Source: CAZFDE01 sp964517795
GTDB lineage: Bacteria > Planctomycetota > Phycisphaerae > Sedimentisphaerales > Anaerobacaceae
Direction of reading: 5' to 3'
Assembly (NCBI GenBank): GCA_964517795.1
Contig: CAZFDE010000001.1
Location: 53,914 to 117,913 of the forward strand
Length of the DNA stretch: 64,000 nt
A program made the translations under genes and the position numbers. Shown here piece after piece: positions 36,125-45,396 of this stretch. The first letter of the stretch is position 1. Each line of letters opens with the position of its first letter. The notes beneath the pieces were generated by a model. It searched no databases. It was not told where the DNA came from and saw only the letters and a program-made list of their open reading frames with translations.

Positions 36125-39024
36125 GATCCACTCCTTTCGGTATCATACCACTGCAACAACAGTTTCACTGGATGCCATACGACCTTGCCGGTAAGATGCT
36201 CGATCTGCATCCGACAGGTACTGCACTCACTTAGCACGATATCAATATTACTCGAAAGGATCGCCTGTTTCAAAGGATCACCGATCTTTTCCGAAAGCTC
36301 ATAATTTTTCTTCTGCATCCCGAACGTTCCGGCGATCCCGCAGCAACCCGCCTGGACGTCGATTATTTCAATACCGCACAGATTTTGCAGCAGTTCAACC
36401 GAGGCACACCGATCATCTAATGCCATCGAATGACAAGGGTGGTGATACAAAAACGAATTATAACCCAACCTTGCTTTTATTTTTGCATTATCGACGGGAT
36501 GGCTCGCGGCCAATCGCCCGCTCTCAAATTGCCCTAGCAGATAATCCATCAGCTCATATGTGTTTTGAGAAATCAACTCTGCTTGATCGGCGGTAACATA
36601 GTGCCGTAGTTCCTCTTTGAGGGCCAGTGCAGCACTGGGCTCCGAACATATGATCTTATACCCTTTATTAACCCAGGGCAAAAGATGGCGGACGTCATAC
36701 TGCAGATCCGTTTTAGCGGTTTGAACATCGCCGTAGCAGATGGCCGGCAGCGGTACAGGTCGCTGTTTCGGCACATTGACCTCAATATTATTTTTCAATA
36801 GAACATCCAGAACTGCAAAACCAAGCTCGTGATCGTTGTACATTACATAGGTATCCGCAAAAAATACCACTTTATCAATCGGTTCAGCAATCGTTTCTTG
36901 TGCCGCGAGATATTGATTAGCTGACTTAAGAAATGAGCCCCTTGCAAAAACCGGCATTTTGCGCCGCTTATCCACCCCCAGCAACAAATCCATAAACCAG
37001 CCAATCGGCCGTAATTGCATAAAGAAATTGGAAACCGGTGCAAATCCTGATGAAAGGATACTGATAAATCGATTCAAGCTGAGGATTCGCTTGGTTTTGG
37101 CAAGCCCTTTTCTCTGCACATACCGGCTTCGTGCGGCCGTGATAATTTTGGAAATATCGACGCCCGAAGGACATTGCTGACTGCATGCTTTGCAATTCAC
37201 GCAAAGATCGAGAAATTTACTGAAATTTTTCGATTCGAATTCCTCATCATCGATCTGGCCGCTGGCCCATGCTCGAATAAGATTGACCTTCGCCCGGCTG
37301 GAGGCAAGTTCATCACCCATCGCCCGATACACCGGACACATGCGAAGCGTCTGATCGTTAGAAACACACAATCCGCAACCGCTGCACTGATCGATCTCAT
37401 ATTCGAGTTCATGTGGGTCGAATAACAACGGGCTTTGAAGTCGTTTGGAATCAATTTCGAATGCGGCCTTAAGGTTAGTGATCATGACATCGGCATCATC
37501 AGAGATGATTTTGCCGGGATTCAAGATGCTCTGCGGGTCGAAGATGTGTTTGATCTTTCGAAGCAGTTCATAAAACGCCGGCCCGTATTGTTGTTTGATG
37601 AAGGCGGCCCGAACCAGACCGTCTCCGTGTTCGCCGCTGATCGAACCGCCCAGCGACCATGCCAGGGCAAATACATCATTAGCCATTTGCTGCATTTTCT
37701 CGATATCCTCGGGCCGGCCCAGGTCCAGATAAGGCCGGATATGAAGTTCTCCGTCGCCGGCATGGCCGTAATAATTCATGGTAATATTATATTTTCTCCC
37801 GATGGTATCGAGGCCACGGATATACGCGCATAGTTTCGTGTTCTCGACGGAAATATCCTCAATAAACGGCACAGGGTGTTTTTTGCCTTTGGCTCGTCCC
37901 AATAGCGGAACCGCATCTTTACGCATCTTCCAAAGTCGATCCTGTCGGGTGGGATCCAGCACAATCAACCGCTTGCGAGCAAGAGATGCCACCGAAGTGT
38001 TTGTTTGATCGATCTTTTCGCGAACCTGGTCTTCGGTCTCACCGATATGCTCAACCAGCAGCAGGGCCTGCGCCGCATCGGGCAATATATCCTTATAGTG
38101 CGGTAGCGCATCCCGTGCGATATTCATAAGGGTTTTATCCATTAACTCACAGGCCGCCGCACCGCTATCGACAATCAGCGGTACCGCCTGCCCCATCGCT
38201 TCGAGCGAATCGAATTCGAACTGAATCAGGCCTTTGGCTTTAGGCACCGGCACCGTCTGTAATGTGATTTTCGTAAATACGGCCAACGTCCCTTCCGAAC
38301 CGGCCAGCAGCCGGGCCATATCCATCCGTCCATTATGACAAATATCCGCAATCGTGTAGCCGCTGCGATTACGCTGCGTGCGCGGCAGGGCCTGACTGAT
38401 CACCTCGCTATTATTCCTGAGAAGATCGTGACACTGGGTTACGATCTGTCGGGCAAACGATTCTTCTGTCCCGTTCACCTCCGTATCATTACAAAAGACG
38501 GCCACACTGCCATCGGCCAGGACCGCCTCGATCTGACGGACATACTCACTCATATACCCGTACTGCAGCGAATGCGCACCGGTGGCATTATTAGCGACAC
38601 ATCCGCCGATGGTTGCCCGATTGCCCGTCGAGGGGTCCGGACCGATCTTTCGATCCCATTGCGCAAGATGCTGATTAAGTTCGTCCAATACCACGCCCGG
38701 TTCGCATACGACTGATCGGCCGTTATCTTCGATCGCAAGAATTCGATTCATGTACGACCGCATATCGAAAACGATCCCGCTGCAGAGCGATTCACCCGCC
38801 ACCCCGGTCCCGGCCCCGCGCGGCACAATGGCAATGCCATTGGGGTTGGCGTGGCGGACTACTGTCACAATATCCTGCAGATCACGCGGACAGACAATAC
38901 ATTGCGGCATGATCTGATAGATGCTGGCATCGACACTGTAAGCCGTCCGATGGATGATATCCGTATAGACATCGCCTGCGACCAATGGCTGTAATTCGGC
39001 TTGGATATTTTCGGCGGGCAACAT
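36121..39024 (-). CDS. FAD/Fe-S oxidoreductase, D-2-hydroxyglutarate dehydrogenase (YdiJ) type
   Basis: Started at ATG 39024 (TTG 39030 would add two residues), the protein has 967 residues. Residues about 20-280 form a PCMH-type FAD domain (IVPRGAGTGVAGESLC, TIGGCVANNATGAHSLQYG), followed by the FAD-oxidase C domain (NYYGHAGDGELHIRPYLD, SISGEHGDG). A two-cluster ferredoxin region has CSGCGLCVSND and CVNCKACSQQCPSG. A CCG-type domain closes it (YHHPCHSMALDDR, GCCGIAGTFG). The GlcD+GlcF-like fusion matches YdiJ-type D-2-hydroxyglutarate or D-lactate/glycolate dehydrogenases. The substrate is inferred, and D-2-hydroxyglutarate fits with serA in the same window. Confidence 0.87.
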   Translation of the reverse strand: MLPAENIQAELQPLVAGDVYTDIIHRTAYSVDASIYQIMPQCIVCPRDLQDIVTVVRHANPNGIAIVPRGAGTGVAGESLCSGIVFDMRSYMNRILAIEDNGRSVVCEPGVVLDELNQHLAQWDRKIGPDPSTGNRATIGGCVANNATGAHSLQYGYMSEYVRQIEAVLADGSVAVFCNDTEVNGTEESFARQIVTQCHDLLRNNSEVISQALPRTQRNRSGYTIADICHNGRMDMARLLAGSEGTLAVFTKITLQTVPVPKAKGLIQFEFDSLEAMGQAVPLIVDSGAAACELMDKTLMNIARDALPHYKDILPDAAQALLLVEHIGETEDQVREKIDQTNTSVASLARKRLIVLDPTRQDRLWKMRKDAVPLLGRAKGKKHPVPFIEDISVENTKLCAYIRGLDTIGRKYNITMNYYGHAGDGELHIRPYLDLGRPEDIEKMQQMANDVFALAWSLGGSISGEHGDGLVRAAFIKQQYGPAFYELLRKIKHIFDPQSILNPGKIISDDADVMITNLKAAFEIDSKRLQSPLLFDPHELEYEIDQCSGCGLCVSNDQTLRMCPVYRAMGDELASSRAKVNLIRAWASGQIDDEEFESKNFSKFLDLCVNCKACSQQCPSGVDISKIITAARSRYVQRKGLAKTKRILSLNRFISILSSGFAPVSNFFMQLRPIGWFMDLLLGVDKRRKMPVFARGSFLKSANQYLAAQETIAEPIDKVVFFADTYVMYNDHELGFAVLDVLLKNNIEVNVPKQRPVPLPAICYGDVQTAKTDLQYDVRHLLPWVNKGYKIICSEPSAALALKEELRHYVTADQAELISQNTYELMDYLLGQFESGRLAASHPVDNAKIKARLGYNSFLYHHPCHSMALDDRCASVELLQNLCGIEIIDVQAGCCGIAGTFGMQKKNYELSEKIGDPLKQAILSSNIDIVLSECSTCRMQIEHLTGKVVWHPVKLLLQWYDTERSGS

Positions 39025-39036
39025 GATCAACCCGGC

Positions 39037-39894
39037 TTAGACCTGAAAATCTTCCGGCGAGAACTGGGCCTGGGTCATCGCGCCGGTCGCGCGTAATACC
39101 GCATATTCCTCTTCGCTGATCTCACCGTGAATAAACTGCTGAACCACGGGATGGGGATGGTTGCGAATATGGTCGGCATCACCGTCGGCGATGATCTTGC
39201 CTTCATGCAGCATCACAATGCGATCTGCAATTTTGTATGCGCTTTTCATATCATGGGTCACAACCACACTGGTCACCTGCAGTTCGCGCTGCAGTTTAAG
39301 AATCAATTCATTAATAATATCCGAGCGGATCGGGTCCAGTCCGGTGGTCGGCTCATCGTACATGATCACTTCCGGGTTTAACGCGATCGCCCGCGCCAAG
39401 GCAACGCGTTTGCGCTGACCGCCTGAGAGATTCGCCGGGTAATGCCGTTGATATCCATCCAGACCGACCATTGCTAATTTGGTTTTGACCGTCTCATCGA
39501 CCTGCCCCCAGTCACGAATTTTATAATGCTGGGTGATGGGAAACATAATGTTTTCCTCGACGCTGAGGCTGTCGAACAGCGCGCCTTCCTGAAACAAATA
39601 CCCAAAACTGAGGCGAATTTTTTGCAATTCTTTTTCTCGCATTTCGTCGATTCGCTGGCCCTTAAAGAATACTTGGCCGTCGCTGGGGCGAATCAATACC
39701 AGCATATGTTTAGTCAGAACCGTTTTGCCGCACCCACTGGGGCCGATGACCACCGTGGTTTTGCCCTTCTCAACGGAAAGCGAAACATTATCGATTACAA
39801 CTCTGCGGCCAAACTTTCTCGTGATATTGCGTAACTCAATCAGGGGGGTAACGTCTTTGGACATTTCATTTTCTTTATCGATTTGATGAATCAT
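39037..39894 (-). CDS. mlaF: ABC transporter ATPase, MlaF type
   Basis: The 285-residue ATPase has Walker A VIGPSGCGKT, the Q-loop region, the signature NLSGGQRKRVALARAIAL and Walker B EVIMYDEPTTGLDP. With the adjacent MlaE-type permease it matches the Mla/retrograde lipid transport family rather than a sugar or metal importer. The ATG at 39894 follows AGGGG six bases away, which favours it over ATG 39864. An MlaD-type substrate-binding protein and MlaB are not present nearby. The likely role is phospholipid transport across the envelope. Confidence 0.88.
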   Translation of the reverse strand: MIHQIDKENEMSKDVTPLIELRNITRKFGRRVVIDNVSLSVEKGKTTVVIGPSGCGKTVLTKHMLVLIRPSDGQVFFKGQRIDEMREKELQKIRLSFGYLFQEGALFDSLSVEENIMFPITQHYKIRDWGQVDETVKTKLAMVGLDGYQRHYPANLSGGQRKRVALARAIALNPEVIMYDEPTTGLDPIRSDIINELILKLQRELQVTSVVVTHDMKSAYKIADRIVMLHEGKIIADGDADHIRNHPHPVVQQFIHGEISEEEYAVLRATGAMTQAQFSPEDFQV

Positions 39895-39917
39895 GGATTA
39901 CCCCTTTTCCCTTCCTT

Positions 39918-40727
39918 TTAAACAAGACTCCTCACCGGCATAAAGATCGTATATAACGCTTTTGAGATAACGACCAGCGCGAAATCGATAGCCAAAATGG
40001 AAATAAAGCTGGCGACAAAGGCCTCGGTGCAGGCCTGGCCGACACCATGAGCCCCTTGCTTGCAGTGAAATCCCTTATAGCAACTGATCACTGCGATCGC
40101 GCCACCGAAGAAAAAGCCCTTGATCACGCCAACCATCACATCCCACAGTTCTACACCCGAGGCGCTGAAATTCCAGTATGCCCGATTATTAATACCGAGC
40201 TGGATCACACTGACAAACCAACCGCCCAGCACGCCCAGCAAATCCGCATAAATAATTAATACGGGCGTCAGCAGCAAACATGCCATAACCCGTGGTGCAA
40301 CCAGATAGCGTATGGGATCCGTTCCCATGCTTCGGACGGCATCGATCTGCTCGGTCACATTCATCGTCCCCAATTCCGCGGTCAACGCGCCGCCGACCCG
40401 CCCGGCGAGCATGACCGCCGCCAGCACCGGGCCCAGTTCTTTGACCACAGAGATATTGATCAACACACCCAGATGCTCTTCCAGGCCCATACCGGCAAGC
40501 TGATCGTATGCCTGGACCGCCAGAACCATCCCGACAAACGCCCCGGTGATCATAATCACCGGCACGCTGCGAACCCCGATCTGTTCCATTTGTGTCCAAA
40601 TCAGAGGATAGCTGCGTACCATATAGGTCGTTCGCAGGCTGGCCAGAAAGCTTTTCCATGAAAAAATACCAAAACGGCCCATATGTTGGGTTGATTCGAT
40701 TGTCTTGATCCCCAGTTCCTCTATCAT
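39918..40727 (-). CDS. mlaE: ABC transporter permease, MlaE type
   Basis: This 269-residue membrane protein carries the MlaE-family core: TGAFVGMVLAVQAYDQLAG, VLAAVMLAGRVGGALTAELG and TEQIDAVRSMGTDPIRYLV. About five or six helices are expected. AAAGGA precedes the ATG by seven bases. It begins the run continuing into mlaF, the D-2-hydroxyglutarate dehydrogenase-like gene, amrS and pdxB. The 181 bp upstream hold only an AT-rich hairpin-like sequence (around 40770-40795) and no gene. Confidence 0.9.
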   Translation of the reverse strand: MIEELGIKTIESTQHMGRFGIFSWKSFLASLRTTYMVRSYPLIWTQMEQIGVRSVPVIMITGAFVGMVLAVQAYDQLAGMGLEEHLGVLINISVVKELGPVLAAVMLAGRVGGALTAELGTMNVTEQIDAVRSMGTDPIRYLVAPRVMACLLLTPVLIIYADLLGVLGGWFVSVIQLGINNRAYWNFSASGVELWDVMVGVIKGFFFGGAIAVISCYKGFHCKQGAHGVGQACTEAFVASFISILAIDFALVVISKALYTIFMPVRSLV

Positions 40728-40908
40728 CCGTATGTCCTTTCATTTGATTCCCGATAGAGGGTATTATCATTACCTGAAAAATAATGCCATTTTTCGGCTT
40801 CCCTTTCAAGTCAAATTATTCTACCCAAATTAACATCATGCAATGTATATCGTCATATCGTCGGAATTATTACGATTGAGCCATATTATTTCGATAAATC
40901 ACTGCGAT

Positions 40909-41706
40909 TTAAGCCTTATCTGCGGCCACTGCCACAACCAGCGCAAATACCTTTCTTACACCGGCCTGCTTGAGAATTCCGGCACATTCGTTCAGTGTTG
41001 CGCCGGATGTTTTAATATCATCCACCAAGCAAACGCACCGGTCGGTGAATGGATGGTCCCGCCGCACAGCGAACGCCCCCGCTACATTATTTTTCCGCTG
41101 TGCAAAACTGGCCATCCGCGGCTGGGTGGGTGTATAGCGTATTCGAACCAGATCGGTCGATATTCGATATCTGCCTCGGTTCAGATTTTTGGCCAATAGA
41201 TGCGCATGATTATATCCGCGGAACACGCGTCGCCTCCAATGCATCGGCACGCCGACCAGATAATCGATTTGATCTTTAAATGGGCTCAATGCCAGGACCT
41301 GTTCGAGCAAGGCACCCAGCGACGGGATCAATTCGGTCCGGTCGGAAAATTTTACCCGTCGCAGCATCTGCTTGAGACTGTCCTGATAGTGCCCGACTTT
41401 GGCAATCGCATCAAAATGAAAATCCTGGTCGATACAGCGCGGGCAGCGTCCATGAACGATACCGTAAGGCGAAGCATCCAGGCCGCAGTGACAGCAATAA
41501 TCAGATGAAACTGCACTGAGCAGTTGATCCCAGCACCGGCCGCACATATGCTTATCGTCCCGACAGATTCGCTCACCGCAAAGGCTGCACACTCGCGGCC
41601 AGAGAAGATGGTTCAATCCTTCGATTAATGGAATACCATAGCGTTTGAATATATCTGCTATGGATGACCGTCGTTGCTCAATAAATAGCGAAGCGCTCAT
41701 TGGCAT
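40909..41706 (-). CDS. comF: ComF-family phosphoribosyltransferase-like protein
   Basis: The 265-residue protein has a Cys-rich zinc finger at the N-terminus (VCSLCGERICRDD, MCGRCWDQ, CCHCG). The PRTase-like domain has AKVGHYQDSLKQMLRRVKF and the PRPP loop VCLVDDIKTSGATLNECA. ComF proteins assist DNA uptake in competent bacteria and are widespread elsewhere with unclear roles. The prepilin at 7299-8438 could in principle belong to the same machinery, but there is no direct link. It follows the small membrane-protein gene by 18 nt at the end of the nfeD/floA cluster. Confidence 0.9.
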   Translation of the reverse strand: MPMSASLFIEQRRSSIADIFKRYGIPLIEGLNHLLWPRVCSLCGERICRDDKHMCGRCWDQLLSAVSSDYCCHCGLDASPYGIVHGRCPRCIDQDFHFDAIAKVGHYQDSLKQMLRRVKFSDRTELIPSLGALLEQVLALSPFKDQIDYLVGVPMHWRRRVFRGYNHAHLLAKNLNRGRYRISTDLVRIRYTPTQPRMASFAQRKNNVAGAFAVRRDHPFTDRCVCLVDDIKTSGATLNECAGILKQAGVRKVFALVVAVAADKA

Positions 41707-41724
41707 TCATTAAACATGAATCAT

Positions 41725-42252
41725 TTATGACAAAGACCCTGGTGGATTTTCACGCAGTGAAACAGGTTTGCCGAAAATTTCATAAAACAGGACCGCCCGT
41801 TCCAATCCGTCCAGTGCCTGCAGATCTTCCATGATATTGACGCCCTGGGCCGGTTCGACCACCTGAGCTTGCGGCGTATATATCGAATCTGTTTTGGGCC
41901 GGGTGGCTTCAACCGTCATTTCATCTAATTTGATTTGCGAACGAGTTCGCTGGTCTTGTGCCGCTGACGCCACCGACACAGCAGCCGGCTGACGAGCCTG
42001 ACGCTGCGCCTGTTGAGACATCCGCCGTTGAGTTTGCTCGGGTTTGGGGCGGGGCTTGCGACGGCTGTACTCAGCCAGCTTTTGTTCCAGCGCATCGTCA
42101 TCGGATTTCTGGAATTTACTGCCTTTGGCCTTGATCAAGCCGCCGATCGCATAGATCACGGCAAAGATCACAAAGACTAACAGTTCGATCCAGCCATTTT
42201 CACCTGAATCCGCTATACTATTGAAACCGTGTTGGATCGCCAACGCAATCAC
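41725..42252 (-). CDS. Small membrane protein with disordered Gln/Arg-rich middle
   Basis: The 175-residue protein starts at GTG 42252, 6 nt after the floA stop. It has one transmembrane helix (ELLVFVIFAVIYAIGGLI), a charged segment, a low-complexity region rich in Gln, Arg and Pro (QRRMSQQAQRQARQPAAVSV), and a structured C-terminal helix pair DLQALDGLERAVLFYEIFGK. Tight linkage with floA and the two nfeD genes suggests it works with the flotillin-like protein. Its family is not one I can name. Confidence 0.65.
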   Translation of the reverse strand: MIALAIQHGFNSIADSGENGWIELLVFVIFAVIYAIGGLIKAKGSKFQKSDDDALEQKLAEYSRRKPRPKPEQTQRRMSQQAQRQARQPAAVSVASAAQDQRTRSQIKLDEMTVEATRPKTDSIYTPQAQVVEPAQGVNIMEDLQALDGLERAVLFYEIFGKPVSLRENPPGSLS

Positions 42253-42258
42253 CTGCGA

Positions 42259-43272
42259 TTAGTCCTTGTCTTTCGATTTTTTCGGCTTCGAGATCGATTC
42301 TCGCATCGAGGTGTCGGCCGCCACGTTTTTCATGCGATAATAATCCATGATCCCCAGATTGCCCTTCTGGAACGCCTCAGCCATCGCAAGCGGGATCTTG
42401 GCTTCGTTTTCGACAACTGTGGCCCGCATTTCCTGTTCTCGGGCGACCGCCATGGCCCTGCGTTTCTCGGCTTCGGCTTTGGCCCGACGCATGTCGGCTT
42501 CGGCCTGCGCCGCCTGGAGCTGAGCACCGACATTGTTGCCCACATCGACATCGGCAATATCGATCGAGAGGATTTCAAATGCGGTTCCGGCATCGAGACC
42601 CTTTTCCAGCACCGTTTTGGAGATATTGTCCGGATTTTCCAGCACCGCTTTATAGGTGATGGAACTTCCGATCGTGGTAACGATCCCCTCACCCACACGG
42701 GCGATGATTGTTTCTTCGGTCGCCCCGCCGACCAGCCGGTCGATATTCATCCGAACCGTAATACGGGCTTTGGCCTTGAGCTGGATCCCATCCTGGGCCA
42801 CCGCATCGATGGTATCTCTGCCCTTATTCGGATCGGGACAATCGATTACTTTAGGTTTCACGCTGGTCGTCACGGCGTCGAGAATATCGCGACCGGCCAG
42901 GTCAATGGCCGTTGCGGTTTTGAAACTCAGATCGATATTGGCCCGGTTAGCGGCAATCAACGCACGAACCACATTCGGCACCCGCCCGCCGGCAAGAAAA
43001 TGACTTTCCAGTTCCCGTGTGGTCAGTCTTAGTCCGGCTTGAACGGCGGTGATTTTGCTCAAGACGATCGTTCGCGGATCGACTTTGCGCAGCCACATTC
43101 CGATCAGTTCGGAAAACTTGACATCGGCTTTGGACATCCATGCCTGCAGCCATAACCTGAAAAATTTAAGAAACAGCAGCAATCCCACCAATAGGATGAG
43201 TATAACAACAATGACAACTCCAACCATTACGGGATTAACACCCTGCGCTAATAATGCACTTAAATTCATCAT
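42259..43272 (-). CDS. floA: Flotillin-like protein FloA
   Basis: The 337-residue protein has an N-terminal membrane helix (VGVVIVVILILLVGLLLFL) followed by the FloA/YqfA SPFH-like region (SKADVKFSELIGMWLRKVDP, LTTRELESHFLAGGRVPNVV) and the coiled-coil end (AAQAEADMRRAKAEAEKRRA). AAAGGA precedes the start. FloA organises membrane microdomains together with NfeD proteins, and both NfeD types are encoded immediately upstream here. The gene order is nfeD-long, nfeD-short, floA, small membrane protein, comF. Confidence 0.93.
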   Translation of the reverse strand: MMNLSALLAQGVNPVMVGVVIVVILILLVGLLLFLKFFRLWLQAWMSKADVKFSELIGMWLRKVDPRTIVLSKITAVQAGLRLTTRELESHFLAGGRVPNVVRALIAANRANIDLSFKTATAIDLAGRDILDAVTTSVKPKVIDCPDPNKGRDTIDAVAQDGIQLKAKARITVRMNIDRLVGGATEETIIARVGEGIVTTIGSSITYKAVLENPDNISKTVLEKGLDAGTAFEILSIDIADVDVGNNVGAQLQAAQAEADMRRAKAEAEKRRAMAVAREQEMRATVVENEAKIPLAMAEAFQKGNLGIMDYYRMKNVAADTSMRESISKPKKSKDKD

Positions 43273-43288
43273 CTTCGCTTCCTTTCTG

Positions 43289-43783
43289 TCAGGCCTGTTC
43301 GACCGGTCGAACGGTCAACTGGGTTCCTTCGACATGAATGACGGTTATTGTTTTTCCTTTTTCAATGTATCCGGCTTCAGCCACGCACTCGATGCGTCTG
43401 CCGTCAAATTCACACATCCCCACCGGCCGCAGCGGGCTGGTTACGGTACCTTCTTTGCCGAGCAATTGTTTGATCTGGTCGGTATCGGCAATCGCGTCAC
43501 CCGCATCCCGCTCGGGCGGCGAGAGCATAACGCGGCGTCCGAACGGTGTATTTGGAAATATCTTATAAGCCAGGATCAAAACGACCGGGATCATCACCAC
43601 CGCGATGATAATACCGATATAACCGGCGGCCATACTCTCGCGAAAAAATAAATACAATCCCCCGCCCAGGCTGGCCAATGCCAAAATCGTCAATAGCCCG
43701 CCACTGGGCACAAAGACCTCCGCAACCAGCAATGCCGCACACAGCAGGTATAAAAGCACCGCAACGATCAGCCACATATCCAT
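43289..43783 (-). CDS. Short NfeD-family membrane protein
   Basis: Started at ATG 43783, which follows AAGGATAACCGG right after the stop of the longer nfeD gene, the product has 164 residues. A longer frame to 43840 would overlap that gene. Two or three helices (WLIVAVLLYLLCAALLVAEV, YIGIIIAVVMIPVVLILAY) are followed by an OB-fold NfeD domain (GKEGTVTSPLRPVGMCEFDG, ITVIHVEGTQLTVRPV). It probably partners FloA. Confidence 0.88.
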   Translation of the reverse strand: MDMWLIVAVLLYLLCAALLVAEVFVPSGGLLTILALASLGGGLYLFFRESMAAGYIGIIIAVVMIPVVLILAYKIFPNTPFGRRVMLSPPERDAGDAIADTDQIKQLLGKEGTVTSPLRPVGMCEFDGRRIECVAEAGYIEKGKTITVIHVEGTQLTVRPVEQA

Positions 43784-43787
43784 CCGG

Positions 43788-45344
43788 TTATCCTTCCATG
43801 GGTGATTTCTTGACCACCACCCGGTTTCCATGTATTGCAATTATCGTCACTTCCGTTTGTTTTTCAAGAAAATCTCCCTGGGCCACAACATCAACAATCG
43901 CATTTTCGAATTTGACCCTCCCGGCCGGCCGCAGCGCCGTGATCGTCTGACCGATCTGCCCGATCGAAAGCTGTGAAACCCGTTCATCCGGCGGTGCACT
44001 CACATGCGCTTCGAACTCGCTGCCGGTCTTGGCCTCGGAAGGACTGAGAATCAGGCCGCTGAGGAAACTGACTTTCGGTAAATATCGGGAAACCACCCAT
44101 GCCAACACAATGAAGCCGATCATCCCGATCAGCAACCCAACTGCCCCATCGTTGAAGATCTGCCAGTCAACATCGCTCTGGGGCCAGGGAACACGCTGCG
44201 GCGGGTTTTTCACCAGCATCCCGAAAAGACCCGCAAAGATGAGCATAATCCCGGATATTCCGGCTACCCCAAATCCCGGCAGAACAAATATCTCGACCAA
44301 CAGCAGGATAAGCCCGACAACGAATAACGCCACTTCGAGCCAGTTGGCCAGCCCGATCAGGTATTTGCTGCCGATAATGATGACAAAACAGATCACCGCC
44401 ACCAATCCCGGCAGTCCCAGCCCCGGTGTATTGAATTCAACATACACCCCCAGCAGCGCGAGCATCACCAAAATGCCCATCACGGCCGGCGAATTAAGCC
44501 AACGAACCATCTCTTCGGACCAATTGGTATGATAAACCGTCGGCTCATCTGCAAATTCAACATTATCCCGCACTTCGAAAAATGTCAGAACCTCATCGAT
44601 ATCATCAACGACTTTTCGAGCGATGCCATATTCATACGCCTGTGATGCCGTCAGCGTCAGTAATTCATTGGAATCCACCACCCGTTTTTGATTATCGAGA
44701 TCGTAGGCATTGGCATCTGTGGGCAGTTCATCCGTCTCGAAATACTCAAATTCACCGGTCTGAAGATGTTTGACCTGATAGACCTCGATCTGAACAGTGA
44801 CCATGGCTTTCAGTAAAGCGGCCGGATATTTATTGGCTTCAGCAGCCCGTTGAAACGCGGCCCGGATAAAGCTCTCCGCCTTTTCGCGTTCGGTCCCTTC
44901 GAGCTTGTCGCCCATCACGATCGGGGCGCAATCGCCGATCGTCGTATTTTCTTTCATCAGGATATCGTTACACGAGACACTGATTAGTGCACCCGCGGAG
45001 ATCGCCTCGGTGGTCACATAAGCCACCGTCTGGGCCTGGTCCGCAACCTCGAGAATAAAATATTTGGCGATGCTGTCGGCCGAATCGACCCGGCCACCGT
45101 AGGTCTCGATCTGGTAGATCAGATAAGTCACCCCTTGTTTGAGTGCTTCTTCAGTCCGGCGGCGGATGGATTGGTACAGGCCATTATCGATCATCCCTTC
45201 ACAGACAATGACCGCCGCTTTAGTTTGAGAGATGTTTGGCGCGATTAAATTCGGCTCGAAAAAATTACTGTCCTGTGAAAAAGCGAAACAGGACAAGAAC
45301 CCCAGGCCAAGCATCATCAGGATTTTGCGATACCCTTTTACCAT
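43788..45344 (-). CDS. Long NfeD protein with ClpP-like serine protease domain
   Basis: The start is taken at ATG 45344. GTG 45350 adds two residues. The 518-residue protein has a signal peptide (ILMMLGLGFLSCFAFS), then a ClpP/SppA-like domain (IYQIETYGGRVDSADSIAK, VTTEAISAGALISVSCND with the nucleophile Ser) about 40-240. A membrane domain of several helices spans about 285-430, and a C-terminal NfeD OB domain ends it (GQTITALRPAGRVKFENA). Long NfeDs of this type cleave membrane proteins such as stomatin. The linked FloA is the obvious partner. The usual catalytic Lys lies in the region before KYPAALLKAMV, which I did not place exactly. Confidence 0.9.
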   Translation of the reverse strand: MVKGYRKILMMLGLGFLSCFAFSQDSNFFEPNLIAPNISQTKAAVIVCEGMIDNGLYQSIRRRTEEALKQGVTYLIYQIETYGGRVDSADSIAKYFILEVADQAQTVAYVTTEAISAGALISVSCNDILMKENTTIGDCAPIVMGDKLEGTEREKAESFIRAAFQRAAEANKYPAALLKAMVTVQIEVYQVKHLQTGEFEYFETDELPTDANAYDLDNQKRVVDSNELLTLTASQAYEYGIARKVVDDIDEVLTFFEVRDNVEFADEPTVYHTNWSEEMVRWLNSPAVMGILVMLALLGVYVEFNTPGLGLPGLVAVICFVIIIGSKYLIGLANWLEVALFVVGLILLLVEIFVLPGFGVAGISGIMLIFAGLFGMLVKNPPQRVPWPQSDVDWQIFNDGAVGLLIGMIGFIVLAWVVSRYLPKVSFLSGLILSPSEAKTGSEFEAHVSAPPDERVSQLSIGQIGQTITALRPAGRVKFENAIVDVVAQGDFLEKQTEVTIIAIHGNRVVVKKSPMEG

Positions 45345-45396
45345 AAACACGGATTGTACTAAGAATACCGCTTATTGACAAGCCTTTGATTAAAAA

